DNA of 64,000 nt from CALFCE01 sp964411665 (GTDB lineage: Bacteria; Pseudomonadota; Gammaproteobacteria; Granulosicoccales; Granulosicoccaceae). Location: NCBI GenBank assembly GCA_964411665.1, contig CAYPMR010000002.1, forward strand, positions 1 through 64,000. The letters are read 5' to 3'. Of the stretch, positions 44,060 to 53,117 are shown one piece after another (the stretch's first letter is position 1; every line of letters starts with the position of its first letter). The notes under the pieces were generated by a model, which was not told the DNA's origin, did no database searches, and saw only the letters and a list, made by a program, of their open reading frames with translations. The translations under genes were made by a program, and so were the position numbers.

Positions 44060-44719
44060 TTATTTGTTGCTAAGAGATTTGAGGATGTTTTGGCTGATCT
44101 CTTCGACTTTGCCGATACCCTCGATCTTGAGATAACGGGGTGCGTTGGGATCTCCGGACGCTTCCCAGTCGGAATAGTAGGCAACTAGTGGTGCTGTCTG
44201 TTCTTCATAGATACGCAGGCGTTTTCTGACTGTATCTTCGACGTCATCCTTGCGTTGTATCAGCGGTTCTCCGGTTTCGTCATCGAATCCTTCAACTTTG
44301 GGTGGGTTATAGCGTACGTGATAGCTGCGCCCCGAGGCCTCGTGAATACGACGACCACTAATGCGGCGCACGATCTCGTCATGTTCGACTGTGATCTCGA
44401 CTACAGCATCAATCGCTATTTTCATGGCTTTCAGCGCATCTGCCTGCGTTAAGGTACGCGGAAAACCATCGAACAGGGCGCCGTTTTGGGTGTCTTTCTC
44501 TGCCAGTCGCTGTTTTATCAGATCGACAATGATCTGATCCGAGACAAGTTGGCCAGCATCGATAATACGTTTGGCTTCCATACCGACGTCGCTGCCGTTA
44601 GCGATCGCAGATCGCAGCATATCGCCAGTGGAAATCTGCGGAATTGAGAATTCCTCGCACAGAAATTTTGATTGTGTGCCTTTACCGGCACCCGGTGCTC
44701 CCAGAAGTATCAAACGCAT
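44060..44719 (-). CDS. adk: Adenylate kinase
   Basis: Adk equilibrates ATP, ADP and AMP. The 219-residue protein has the P-loop GAPGAGKGTQSKFLCEE, the AMP-binding FPRTLTQADAL, and a long LID (GRRIHEASGRSYHVRYNPPK). The LID has no zinc-binding cysteines, as in most gram-negative enzymes. It converges with the hydrolase gene, 18 bases apart. Confidence 0.97.
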   Translation of the reverse strand: MRLILLGAPGAGKGTQSKFLCEEFSIPQISTGDMLRSAIANGSDVGMEAKRIIDAGQLVSDQIIVDLIKQRLAEKDTQNGALFDGFPRTLTQADALKAMKIAIDAVVEITVEHDEIVRRISGRRIHEASGRSYHVRYNPPKVEGFDDETGEPLIQRKDDVEDTVRKRLRIYEEQTAPLVAYYSDWEASGDPNAPRYLKIEGIGKVEEISQNILKSLSNK

Positions 44720-45001
44720 CGATCAGGTGTTACTCCGGATATGCCGTACAATTCTGGCGGTGTAGTGTCGTTAGGGTTAAATACCATTTTACAGATGATT
44801 AGCGTTACGCTGATTGATTCAAAATGTATGGGAGACCCTGAGTTCCAGCACTATTCTATTCGAGGCTGGGTATAACTGCTAGTACGGGGTTGTGTCAGTC
44901 GTTTTATGCTATTTGGTACCGGTCAAAATGACCTAAGCTTCTATATTACGCGATTGAAATTCGTCAGGTCTACCGGCTAGATACTTGGATATTTCCCTAT
45001 T

Positions 45002-45694
45002 ATGAAAACTATAACTCGAAAAAAACTCTCTTTTGCTGGCGCCGGCTCTACAAACGACTTGGTTCGCTCACGGTTTGCTGTGAGTGTGGCCAGTGCAGCA
45101 GCAGTGTTACTTATTGTGGCAGGTTGTGGTGGTGGTTCGGGACAGGGCGATGACGCGGATGCTAACGCCGATGGTGATACGCCGACAGATATTGCCTCTT
45201 GCCCCACTGTTACTGAGACTCTTGCTTACGATGAACTGATTGATGGTGATTTGTCGACTGATCGCGAAAACCCGACGGTACGCGCACTGGCTGCTGGCGC
45301 CAATTCGGTTGCGCTAATGACCGGTGGTGAGGGTGATCGACAGGATTATCTTACTGTACAGCTTGAGCCATGCATGACGCTTGATTCGGTATTTGTACAA
45401 AGTTATGAAGGTTCGGGTGGTGATGAGATTGGCGCTTTGATTCTACAACGCGGAAATACATTAACCGTTGATCCTACCCAGGCATTCAACAGTATTGATC
45501 AGCTGTTGGGATTTACGCTTTTCGGAACCGCTAATGTCGGTCTTGATGTATTGGCCATGGCTGGTCAGGGTGAAGGTGCTGAGGGGTTTACTACACCATT
45601 GCCGGCTGATAACTATACCTTTTGGCTTAATCAGACGGGCCCCCAAGCGACCTATGAATTGATTTTCAATGTGTCTCTTGTTGATACGCAGTAG
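45002..45694 (+). CDS. Putative lipoprotein with PPC-like domain
   Basis: The 230-residue protein has a signal sequence ending in a lipobox (LLIVAGC), then a glycine/aspartate-rich linker (GDDADANADGD). The rest resembles a bacterial pre-peptidase C-terminal domain: QDYLTVQLEPCMTLDSVFVQ and a closing LPADNYTFWLNQTGPQATYE. PPC-like domains are beta-sandwiches on secreted proteins. No catalytic domain is attached. The gene stands alone, with 282 bases of non-coding DNA upstream. Confidence 0.75.
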   Translation: MKTITRKKLSFAGAGSTNDLVRSRFAVSVASAAAVLLIVAGCGGGSGQGDDADANADGDTPTDIASCPTVTETLAYDELIDGDLSTDRENPTVRALAAGANSVALMTGGEGDRQDYLTVQLEPCMTLDSVFVQSYEGSGGDEIGALILQRGNTLTVDPTQAFNSIDQLLGFTLFGTANVGLDVLAMAGQGEGAEGFTTPLPADNYTFWLNQTGPQATYELIFNVSLVDTQ

Positions 45695-45756
45695 CGTACA
45701 TGTCTCGGGATGACGGCCATGGTGTGTGTTTTGGGTTGTTATTAGGATGAACAGTA

Positions 45757-45783
45757 GGCCACTACGTCTGGCCGTTCTTTTCA
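45757..45783 (+). terminator. Possible terminator after the lipoprotein gene
   Basis: GGCCA and TGGCC pair around CTACGTC and are followed by GTTCTTTTC. The element overlaps the last codons of the convergent sterol-desaturase-like gene. The stem is short. Confidence 0.35.
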
Positions 45784-46772
45784 TTCATCTTCCGCCGCCG
45801 AATCTCAAACTGTTTGTGCGACTCGGCAGTGCCGTTGTGAAACGATCCAAACCATTTATCCCAAGGCCACTCCAGGTTGCCATAGTTGCAGTCACAATAG
45901 CGATGGTGCATTTGATGATGAAAGGTTCCCAGTGCCAACCGATTTTTATCGCCTGTACCCAGAGCTTCAAAGCCCGTGTGAGAGGTAGCTGCTGTTAGTG
46001 CCTGATGTTGCAAATGAAACAGTATATGCACGGGGTGAGCTGCCAGTATCAAGTGAATAAGTACAGATGAAAAAAACAGTAAGTGCTCCAGTGGATGCAT
46101 CGACAGGCCTGACCAGGGACCGACATTGGTATTGCGATGATGCAGCGCATGTGCAGCCTTATAAAGTGGTGGCCAATGCAACAGACGATGTATCCAGTAG
46201 AAGTGTATTGATATGATCACTGGCGTTAGAAAAAACAACGCAACAAACCAGATGGGATGCGCCAGAGGATTGAGTACTGGTGCAAATCCGTTGGCCATAG
46301 CCCAGAACATCACAGCTTCATAAGCTGTCCAGAAAAAGACCCCGCTCCCTAGCGACCAGAACATATTGTCGCGTACCTGTCCGTTGAAAGTGAAAATCTT
46401 GCTGGTATAACTCAAATCCCTTGTGTCGTATTTCAGAGTTTTGCCTTGACGTTTGAATACGTAAAAATACAGATGTAATCCTCCTGCTACTACTGTTAGC
46501 AAAAGCAAATTGCGCAGGTACATCTGTGCAATCCACCCAAATTCAAGAGACTTTGTTTGTTCAAGTGGTGGTTGCAGCCAGAACCATGAGATCGAAGCAA
46601 TAACGATGAGGAGCGTATTTTCAGTTAAGCGAAACCAGCGCGCTGCAATCCATTCAAACATACGGACTGGATTAAATGGCCAGCTAAAAAAAGGTGATAC
46701 CTGTAGCGGAACGTTCGGACGATAGTGCCAGCGTTTGCTGAATGCATCGCTTTGAGAGTCTGACTCAGTCAT
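45762..46772 (-). CDS. Sterol desaturase/fatty acid hydroxylase family protein
   Basis: The 336-residue inner-membrane protein has four to five membrane helices and the histidine clusters of the di-iron hydroxylase family: HFYWIHRLLHW, HALHHRNTN and HHQMHHRYCDCNYG. It likely hydroxylates or desaturates a lipid; the substrate (hopanoid, fatty acid or sterol) is not identifiable. It diverges from the iron-binding protein gene over a 454-base AT-rich spacer. Confidence 0.88.
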   Translation of the reverse strand: MTESDSQSDAFSKRWHYRPNVPLQVSPFFSWPFNPVRMFEWIAARWFRLTENTLLIVIASISWFWLQPPLEQTKSLEFGWIAQMYLRNLLLLTVVAGGLHLYFYVFKRQGKTLKYDTRDLSYTSKIFTFNGQVRDNMFWSLGSGVFFWTAYEAVMFWAMANGFAPVLNPLAHPIWFVALFFLTPVIISIHFYWIHRLLHWPPLYKAAHALHHRNTNVGPWSGLSMHPLEHLLFFSSVLIHLILAAHPVHILFHLQHQALTAATSHTGFEALGTGDKNRLALGTFHHQMHHRYCDCNYGNLEWPWDKWFGSFHNGTAESHKQFEIRRRKMNEKNGQT

Positions 46773-47226
46773 TGGCGCCTGCCCTTTATATTGAGTTGCC
46801 AGTTTTGGTAGTCATTTATTTGTAAGGATAACAGGTTTGTAAGATCAAAAATTTTTGTATGATCTTGCAGATCTTTGTTTGTCTTTATAAATAAAGCGTT
46901 AACTGTGTCACGCAGAGTTGCTGATTTTTAGGGATATAGCCGATTCTTCTGATCAAGTTACAGCGACATTGTGTTGAAATCAAATGTCACATTTTTTGTG
47001 TGGTTAAGTAATGACACACTTTGTATATGGCCTTTTGTCCATAGTAATTGTAAGTGAAATTGCGTGTTATTTTATGTTGCTCTATTATCACCCCTCGGTA
47101 GCGTTTGCCGGCCAATTATTTGCCCGTAAATGTTTTGCAGAAAGTAGATTTCATCAAAAGAACTACTTTTTCAAAAGAATAATTTTATAAAAAGAATATA
47201 GAGTTAATTTGGTGTTTGAGGACAAG
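46773..47226. other. AT-rich divergent spacer with dyads upstream of the iron-binding protein gene
   Basis: No gene is seen in 454 bases. AAGATCA and TGATCTT (46841-46866) form a perfect 7-base dyad 12 bases apart, about 70 bases before the desaturase start. GTGTG and CACAC flank a second dyad near 47000. A third (AAAGTAG / CTACTTT) lies near 47140-47168. None matches a Fur box well, although iron control would be expected. Confidence 0.45.
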
Positions 47227-48270
47227 ATGTTAAACAGTAAAAACAGAATATTCCCTGTTGGTTTGGCTAGTATTTTTTGCGCATTGACTGGATTTTTTTT
47301 CACCCCGGGTGCGACTGCTTTTGCAGCTGAAGTAAATGTTTATTCATATCGCCAACCGTTTTTGATTAAGCCGATGTTTGATGCGTTTACGCGTGAGACA
47401 GGTATCGAGGTTAATACAGTATTTGCAAAAAAGGGACTTGTTGAGCGTCTTGAAAAGGAAGGTAGAAATTCGCCGGCTGATATTATTTTTACTGTTGATA
47501 TCGGGCGACTTGATTCAGCGCTACAAGCGGGTGTTACGCAAGTGGTTAAGAACGATGTACTTGAAAGTGCCATACCTGCTGAATTCAGGGATCCTGCTGG
47601 GCATTGGTTTGGGTTAACCAATCGTGCACGCATTATCGTAACCTCCAAAGAACGCATGCAGCTGGGTGATATCAGTAGCTACGAGGATCTGGCAGATCCA
47701 AAATTTGCCGGCAGAATATGCTCCCGAAGTGGCAAGCACCCTTACATGGTCGCATTGGTTGCTTCAGTGATAGCCCATACTGATCGCGATACTGCCAAGA
47801 CATGGTTGCAAGGCGTAAAAGAGAATCTCGCCAGGAAGCCACAAGGTAATGATCGAGCACAAGTTAAAGCCATAGCTGCCGGTGAATGTGATATTGCTAT
47901 AATCAACAGTTATTACATGGGTCATATGGCAAGTGATGAAGAGCAGTCTGAATGGGCAAATAGTGTTGACATTGTTTTCCCTAATCAGGGTGACCGTGGG
48001 ACCCATATGAATATCAGTGGTATGGCGTTGACCCGTCATTCGCCAAACAAAGATAGTGCAATAAAATTGATGGAATTCCTGTCAGCAAATTTGGCGCAGT
48101 CAATGTATGCGGATCAAAATTACGAATATCCGGTTAACCCTGAAGTGAGTCCATCCGGTTTGCTGCGTTCGTGGGGTGAATTTAAATACGATCCCCTGCC
48201 GCTTTCAGACATAGCGATTCATCGATCAACCGCGATAAAGCTGGCTGACGAAGTTAACTATGATGGCTAG
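47227..48270 (+). CDS. Ferric iron ABC transporter substrate-binding protein (FbpA/FutA-like)
   Basis: The 347-residue protein has an export signal (LASIFCALTGFFFTPGATAFAAE). A type II periplasmic binding fold follows: VNVYSYRQPFLIKPMFDAFT, ADIIFTVDIGRL, and the iron-site tyrosine pair in NSYYMGHMA. It binds ferric iron in the periplasm for an ABC importer. The permease and ATPase genes are not adjacent. ATG 47227 is chosen because GAGGA lies just upstream; the frame is open to TTG 47209. Confidence 0.92.
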   Translation: MLNSKNRIFPVGLASIFCALTGFFFTPGATAFAAEVNVYSYRQPFLIKPMFDAFTRETGIEVNTVFAKKGLVERLEKEGRNSPADIIFTVDIGRLDSALQAGVTQVVKNDVLESAIPAEFRDPAGHWFGLTNRARIIVTSKERMQLGDISSYEDLADPKFAGRICSRSGKHPYMVALVASVIAHTDRDTAKTWLQGVKENLARKPQGNDRAQVKAIAAGECDIAIINSYYMGHMASDEEQSEWANSVDIVFPNQGDRGTHMNISGMALTRHSPNKDSAIKLMEFLSANLAQSMYADQNYEYPVNPEVSPSGLLRSWGEFKYDPLPLSDIAIHRSTAIKLADEVNYDG

Positions 48271-48305
48271 CAGGTGAACAAGGAGTATTAGACAAAGCTG
48301 CCGGG

Positions 48306-48329
48306 TAAAAAACTCAGGTGAGCTTTTTA
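48306..48329 (+). terminator. Terminator after the iron-binding protein gene
   Basis: A stem of CTC/GAG extended by A-run and T-run pairing (TAAAAAACTC, AGGT loop, GAGCTTTTTA) lies 35 bases after the stop. The symmetric A/T arms could end transcription in both directions, which suits the convergent trhO gene. Confidence 0.5.
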
Positions 48330-48354
48330 TACACGGATTTATTCACGGGTTTGT

Positions 48355-49272
48355 TCACGGACATGGAGTTCCGGGCGTTGGACGCAAACTATCCTGCGTT
48401 GATACACAGGCTGGGCAGTGGCTGTTCTCTACAAAATCCGGTGGTTGCTGGTGGCGTTGACTCACAGCTTTGTGACAGCGCCGACAGATGACGGCACCTG
48501 TCTGTTCAAGTTGTGGCGTTATTTCAACACGATCATCGAAGACAAAACAATCGCCTTGCCAGTGTGCATCGCCACAGTTCTCGAAATAACGCAGGATGCC
48601 TCCATCTACCTGATAGACCTCATTGAATCCATGCTGACTTAGCCAGGGGGCTGCTTTTTCGCAACGTACGCCACCCGTGCAAAAAGTCACTACTGGCTTG
48701 GCAGGATCAAGGCTGCCATCGGCGATTGCCGTATCAATGGCGTCGGGAAGATCGCGAAAATTATCGATGCCCAGCGATATTGCTTGTTCAAAGGTACCCG
48801 ATTCAATCTCGTAGTTGTTGCGGGTATCGAGCAGTTGGAAATCCTTATTCTTGTCCAGCCATTCTTTTAATTGTATGGCACTGAGTCGTTCTGCCTCGTC
48901 TTTTACCGGATCAATACCTGTTTTTCCAAAAGTTATGATTTCCGGCCGGGTTTTAACCTTCAGCTTGGAGAACGGGCTGAAGGTTGACAGACTTAGTTTA
49001 AAATCTATCTTGCTAAAACGCTCGTCTTCCATGAAATGCCGCTGCGCTGCAGTTATCGCAGTGGCTGAGCCGACCAATGCGACATTGATACCTTCACAAG
49101 CGATCAGCACAGTGCCGAGGACTGCAAGGGTTTCGAGTGTAGTTTTGAGTTCATCGCGCACCTTGTCCGGAGATTCGAGCGCGCAGAAACAGTAGCCTGA
49201 GATATTGTGAAAGCTCGGTTCATCGACAGATTTTTCTGTGGCCGGATTGTGCACTTTTTGCGGGTCAATCAT
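48355..49272 (-). CDS. trhO: tRNA uridine(34) hydroxylase (rhodanese family, TrhO/YceA)
   Basis: TrhO hydroxylates U34 of certain tRNAs toward 5-methoxyuridine or 5-carboxymethoxyuridine. The protein has the family N-terminal domain (VLGTVLIACEGINVALVG), a rhodanese domain (LLDTRNNYEIESGTFEQA), the catalytic cysteine in TFCTGGVRCEKAAPWL, and a cysteine-rich C-terminus (CRRCHKAVS, CPACVS). ATG 49272 gives 305 residues. ATG 49362 and GTG 49371 are upstream alternatives without strong ribosome binding sites. Confidence 0.9.
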   Translation of the reverse strand: MIDPQKVHNPATEKSVDEPSFHNISGYCFCALESPDKVRDELKTTLETLAVLGTVLIACEGINVALVGSATAITAAQRHFMEDERFSKIDFKLSLSTFSPFSKLKVKTRPEIITFGKTGIDPVKDEAERLSAIQLKEWLDKNKDFQLLDTRNNYEIESGTFEQAISLGIDNFRDLPDAIDTAIADGSLDPAKPVVTFCTGGVRCEKAAPWLSQHGFNEVYQVDGGILRYFENCGDAHWQGDCFVFDDRVEITPQLEQTGAVICRRCHKAVSQRHQQPPDFVENSHCPACVSTQDSLRPTPGTPCP

Positions 49273-49553
49273 TGTTAAGGGTGTTGATACGTGTTGCTTG
49301 CCAGAAGAGCGAAAAAGGGCCGTCTGCACAACGTGTGGGAAGTAGGCGGGATGTGAATCCATGCCCGGCACACATTATGTCTGCATTTTCAGCTTGCACT
49401 GTACTCTCGAGTAGTTAAAATTTTCCCTGGATGCGAATTCTGGGCGCCGTTTTGAAGATCTCAGTATAACCAAAACATCGAAATTCAGAGCATCATTGAT
49501 GAGCAATATGAACAAAAGGGTTCGTACTTTTCAGCTGGAGTGTAAATATCCTG

Positions 49554-51713
49554 ATGTGCCTTAGGATTTGTTCGTGGATTTTATTCATCATTGGCTTGGT
49601 GCTGAGTGCGAGCTCGGTGTCTGTAGCCGCCGGTAACAGTGAAAATCCTCTCCGACAACATACGGTCGAACTCCAATTTCCACGAGTTTCAACTGAAAAC
49701 GCGAAGCTCTTATCTCCTGATTTTGGTGTCGAGCGTGCGCAGTTTCGGCGAGCTGTAGCGGCGATTAGTGAGGGCGCAATTGATGAATTTGAGATTCTGC
49801 ATCGCTCTCTGGTTGACTATCCGATTGCTCGCTATCTTCGCTACTTGCGGCTACGCCACGATTTCAATCAAAGTCCAGACAAGGATGCTGTAGCGGCATT
49901 AAATCGATTTGAAGGCAAATACCGGGATCCTCATTTGACGCGAAAGTTGACGAGGCACTTACAAAGCGCACTTGTTGACGCCGAGGACTGGTCACTGTTT
50001 TTAGGGGTTTCCAAATCCCGATTAGCGAAACCGATGCACTGCGCCATGGCGCGCGCGCTGTCTGAAACCGGGCAAGCCATCGAGTGGACTGAAGGATTGA
50101 CAAAAATGTGGATTTCCAGGGCTGAGTTTCCGACGCTTTGTCGGGAAGCCTTGAATCGTCTGGCCAAGGATAAGCTACCGGGTATCAAGGCCCTGTGGGA
50201 GCGAATCTACAAATCGATAGCCGATGGGCGTCGCGCTGATACACATGCATTAGCTGCCATGCTGGCGATCCAGGACAGGACCCGGGTGCATGCCTGGTTT
50301 GATGCACGTTCGAATCCGTCCAAATTGTTGACCGGTGATTCACTGGCTGTCGATGATTTACTTAATCGCCGGATATTGCTCGACCTGTTACGGCGCTGGT
50401 CGCGCGAAGATCCACCAGCGGCTGTGAGTTACTGGTACGAGGTGCGTGAAAAATATGGGTTCTCAGCTGACACACTGTACGACACTGATCGTGAAATGGC
50501 ATTGCGAGGAGCCTGGCTACGGCTGCCGCAAGCATACAGTTGGCTTTATGGATTTACTGTACGCAGTGATGATCTTGAGGTGATGGAATGGCGTGTGCGC
50601 AGCGCCATATATGCGCAGGACTGGAAACAGGCGTTGAAAAGCCTTAAGGAACTACCGGCAGAGGAATTGGCCGAAGATCATTGGTCTTACTGGCACGCAC
50701 GCGCATTGGGCGAGATCGGTCGCGACAGTGAAGCTGAAGTTATCTATCAACAAGTAGCGCAATTGCCAACTTACTATGGATTTTTGTCGGCAGACCAATT
50801 AAACGCACCGTATCGTATTGTGGACAAAGGTATCGATACAGTCGCTGAAGCGCTGGAGCGGCTGCGTAATGAGCCGGGTCTGATAAGGGCACGCGAATAC
50901 ATGTTGAGTGGTGTTGAATGGGAAGGCCGGCGTGAGTGGAGTGCGGTACTTGGTGATTTGTCACCGGCGGAAGTAGCTGCGACTGCTGATCTTGCGCTCG
51001 AGTGGGGATTGCCGGATCGCGCAATCGCTAGCGCCAATGCGGCAGGTCAGAAGGGTGCATTGGCGCACCGTTTTCCGTTGGCGTTTCAAGACAGAATCGA
51101 GCAGGCTGCAGCGCGTTATGATCTGCAAGAGGATTTTATCCGAGCTGTTGCCCGTCGTGAGAGTGCGTTCATACCGGATATCAAATCACCAGCAGGTGCC
51201 GTGGGGCTTATGCAACTCATGCCGGGTACTGCTAAAGATGTGTTGCGCGAGCTACGCTCCAATGGCCGTTGGGATCTTAAAGGGCGTCATATCAGTTTGA
51301 CCGACGCTGCGGCCAATATCGATATGGGTAGCTACTACCTTAGTCAGATAGGTCGTCGTTTTGGTAGTCATCTGGCACTGACAGCATCCTCTTACAATGC
51401 CGGTCCGCATCGAACGCGGACCTGGTTGCCCAGGGAAGACAGTGTCGCTGCTGATATTTGGATAGATACCATACCGTTTAGCGAGACTCGTCGATATGTG
51501 CGAGCAGTGTTGGCCTATATGACGATCTTTGAATGGCGTCGCCTGCAGTTAGTCGATGCAAGCGTTGAAAATAATGACGAGATTCAATCAAATGCCGACA
51601 GCTCAAATCAATCCTCATCCGGGCTGAAACGCCTGTCGCGACATCTAACCCCGGTCAGAGCAGATGCTGATGAGTCGCAGAAGCAGGCTGAAGCATCGGC
51701 GTCATCTGGTTAG
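49554..51713 (+). CDS. slt: Soluble lytic murein transglycosylase
   Basis: Slt cleaves peptidoglycan between MurNAc and GlcNAc, forming 1,6-anhydro ends, in the periplasm. The 719-residue protein has an export signal (ILFIIGLVLSASSVSVAAG). A long superhelical U-shaped domain follows (about 30-500), then the catalytic domain with Glu536 in VARRESAFIPD, SPAGAVGLMQLMPGTA and SSYNAGPHRTRTW. The last 60 residues are polar and probably disordered, making it longer than E. coli Slt70. Confidence 0.95.
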   Translation: MCLRICSWILFIIGLVLSASSVSVAAGNSENPLRQHTVELQFPRVSTENAKLLSPDFGVERAQFRRAVAAISEGAIDEFEILHRSLVDYPIARYLRYLRLRHDFNQSPDKDAVAALNRFEGKYRDPHLTRKLTRHLQSALVDAEDWSLFLGVSKSRLAKPMHCAMARALSETGQAIEWTEGLTKMWISRAEFPTLCREALNRLAKDKLPGIKALWERIYKSIADGRRADTHALAAMLAIQDRTRVHAWFDARSNPSKLLTGDSLAVDDLLNRRILLDLLRRWSREDPPAAVSYWYEVREKYGFSADTLYDTDREMALRGAWLRLPQAYSWLYGFTVRSDDLEVMEWRVRSAIYAQDWKQALKSLKELPAEELAEDHWSYWHARALGEIGRDSEAEVIYQQVAQLPTYYGFLSADQLNAPYRIVDKGIDTVAEALERLRNEPGLIRAREYMLSGVEWEGRREWSAVLGDLSPAEVAATADLALEWGLPDRAIASANAAGQKGALAHRFPLAFQDRIEQAAARYDLQEDFIRAVARRESAFIPDIKSPAGAVGLMQLMPGTAKDVLRELRSNGRWDLKGRHISLTDAAANIDMGSYYLSQIGRRFGSHLALTASSYNAGPHRTRTWLPREDSVAADIWIDTIPFSETRRYVRAVLAYMTIFEWRRLQLVDASVENNDEIQSNADSSNQSSSGLKRLSRHLTPVRADADESQKQAEASASSG

Positions 51714-51733
51714 CAAAACACTGATTCTGCAGC

Positions 51734-52099
51734 CTAACTGCCGGCTCGGCCATCACCACCCAGGCAATCTGGTGAATCAGCGACACCCCCGGCTTTTTGC
51801 TTTGCCTGCCACTCCGTCTCGGTCATCGTATGTAACGACAGTGCATGAACACCACCTGCAAGTTCTTCAGCCAGCAGTTGGTTGACCTTGCGGTGTCGAT
51901 TGATTAACGACAACTGCTCGAACGATTCACTAACAATCACCAGCTTGAAATGCGTTTCAGAATTGGCCGGCACATTGTGTCGATTACTTTCGTTTATTAC
52001 ATCAAGGTGTGAGGGTTCGAGGGACGTGCGAATTTTCTGCGTGATTGTTTGCGCGAGCGGACCTGTATTTCCAACCTCTGTTCCACATTCTGTGTTCAT
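51734..52099 (-). CDS. bolA: BolA family protein
   Basis: The 121-residue protein matches BolA: LDVINESNRHNVPANSETHF, KLVIVSESFEQLSLINRHRK and LLAEELAGGVHALSLHTMTE. BolA partners with monothiol glutaredoxins in iron-sulfur cluster trafficking and also affects cell shape. The conserved histidines of the C-terminal helix are present. It converges with slt, 20 bases apart. Confidence 0.95.
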   Translation of the reverse strand: MNTECGTEVGNTGPLAQTITQKIRTSLEPSHLDVINESNRHNVPANSETHFKLVIVSESFEQLSLINRHRKVNQLLAEELAGGVHALSLHTMTETEWQAKQKAGGVADSPDCLGGDGRAGS

Positions 52100-52110
52100 C
52101 TTGCAATCAC

Positions 52111-53010
52111 CTAAAAAATTATGCCTACTTGAATTCGGTAGCTGAGAACATCTTCACTCGGATCACTGGCGCTGGTGAAGGCATTGAGTCGGCCACTGAT
52201 TAATATACCACCGTTGAGGGAAGTGCCGATATCAAGCCTGGTTGCATTGTTGTCGGCCAGTTCATCGCTGCCGATTTCCTGCTCATAGGTCAAGGTGACG
52301 GATATACCAGAAAAAGCGTAACCAAATTTACCGGCTAATGTCTCGCGGTTATTATCGAAGTTCTGATAAGCAAACCCCAGTGAATAGTTGAGCACAGAGA
52401 AAGCCAGACCGGCAGTCGCTTCGACTATGTCCCCTTCTTCAGTACCTTGTTGAGCGATGCCAAAACCGATCGCATAACCACGCAGTGTAATTTTTGCACC
52501 TGTACCGATGCGGTCAGAATTGTTTTCAGGTGACCAGTTAACGCCAAAATTTACCGGCCCATAAAAACCGCGGTATGAAAAGCCGGCGTTCTCGCCGCCG
52601 ATACTCGAGTCCGGTAGAATGGCTCCGGCGGTTCGGCCAAACTGCGATGCATCGGGTACTTCACCAACGCGTACGTCACCAAATGGCCCACGCAATCCTA
52701 TCCAGATATTCTCACCGAGCAAGCCGCTACCTGATAGTGAGGCGTCGAGGCGATAGCTCCCGTAGGCGGTGAGTCCGGCATTGGTTGTGTGTCTTACAGC
52801 AATGTTCAGTGATGAGCTGTCACCTGTCAGCGTAGGCGAGCCTGACGGGATGATTTCTCCCTCTTCATCGACATTTTCAGATTCAACTAATCTTTCGGGT
52901 TGATCACTACCGGTAACATCAAAACCTATGTAACCAGAGAAAACGACATCTGCGTGTACAAGGGGAGATATCAGACATGCCAGTGCCACTGCCAACCTCC
53001 CGAACTTCAT
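52111..53010 (-). CDS. Gram-negative porin
   Basis: The 299-residue protein has a short export signal (LAVALACLISPLVHAD) and then alternating amphipathic strands typical of general porins (VVFSGYIGFDVTG, LRGPFGDVRVGEVPDASQFG). It ends in an aromatic C-terminal strand (SYRIQVGIIF) with the terminal phenylalanine recognised by the BAM complex. It is shorter than most trimeric porins. Pore selectivity cannot be told. It may be cotranscribed with bolA, 11 bases downstream. Confidence 0.88.
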   Translation of the reverse strand: MKFGRLAVALACLISPLVHADVVFSGYIGFDVTGSDQPERLVESENVDEEGEIIPSGSPTLTGDSSSLNIAVRHTTNAGLTAYGSYRLDASLSGSGLLGENIWIGLRGPFGDVRVGEVPDASQFGRTAGAILPDSSIGGENAGFSYRGFYGPVNFGVNWSPENNSDRIGTGAKITLRGYAIGFGIAQQGTEEGDIVEATAGLAFSVLNYSLGFAYQNFDNNRETLAGKFGYAFSGISVTLTYEQEIGSDELADNNATRLDIGTSLNGGILISGRLNAFTSASDPSEDVLSYRIQVGIIF

Positions 53011-53039
53011 CTTAATATCCCCAATCCAAAACAGGCTAT

Positions 53040-53072
53040 GTAGTTATCCGGCAAGTTTTCGCCGGAACCTAC
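53040..53072. promoter_or_regulatory. Hairpin in the porin leader
   Basis: TCCGGC and GCCGGA pair around an 8-base loop, with an imperfect extension (GTAG and CTAC) outside. It lies about 30-60 bases before the porin ATG. No T-run follows on either strand, so it is more likely a leader structure than the minE terminator. Confidence 0.4.
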
Positions 53073-53117
53073 AATTCAAGACGCAGAGGCAGCGCATGTT
53101 GCAATCACAGATCATGG

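Noticed and set aside
46773..47226. Fur box upstream of the ferric-iron binding protein gene
   Set aside because: The region is AT-rich but I found no stretch close to the GATAATGATAATCATTATC pattern, so iron control is expected but not supported by a visible site.
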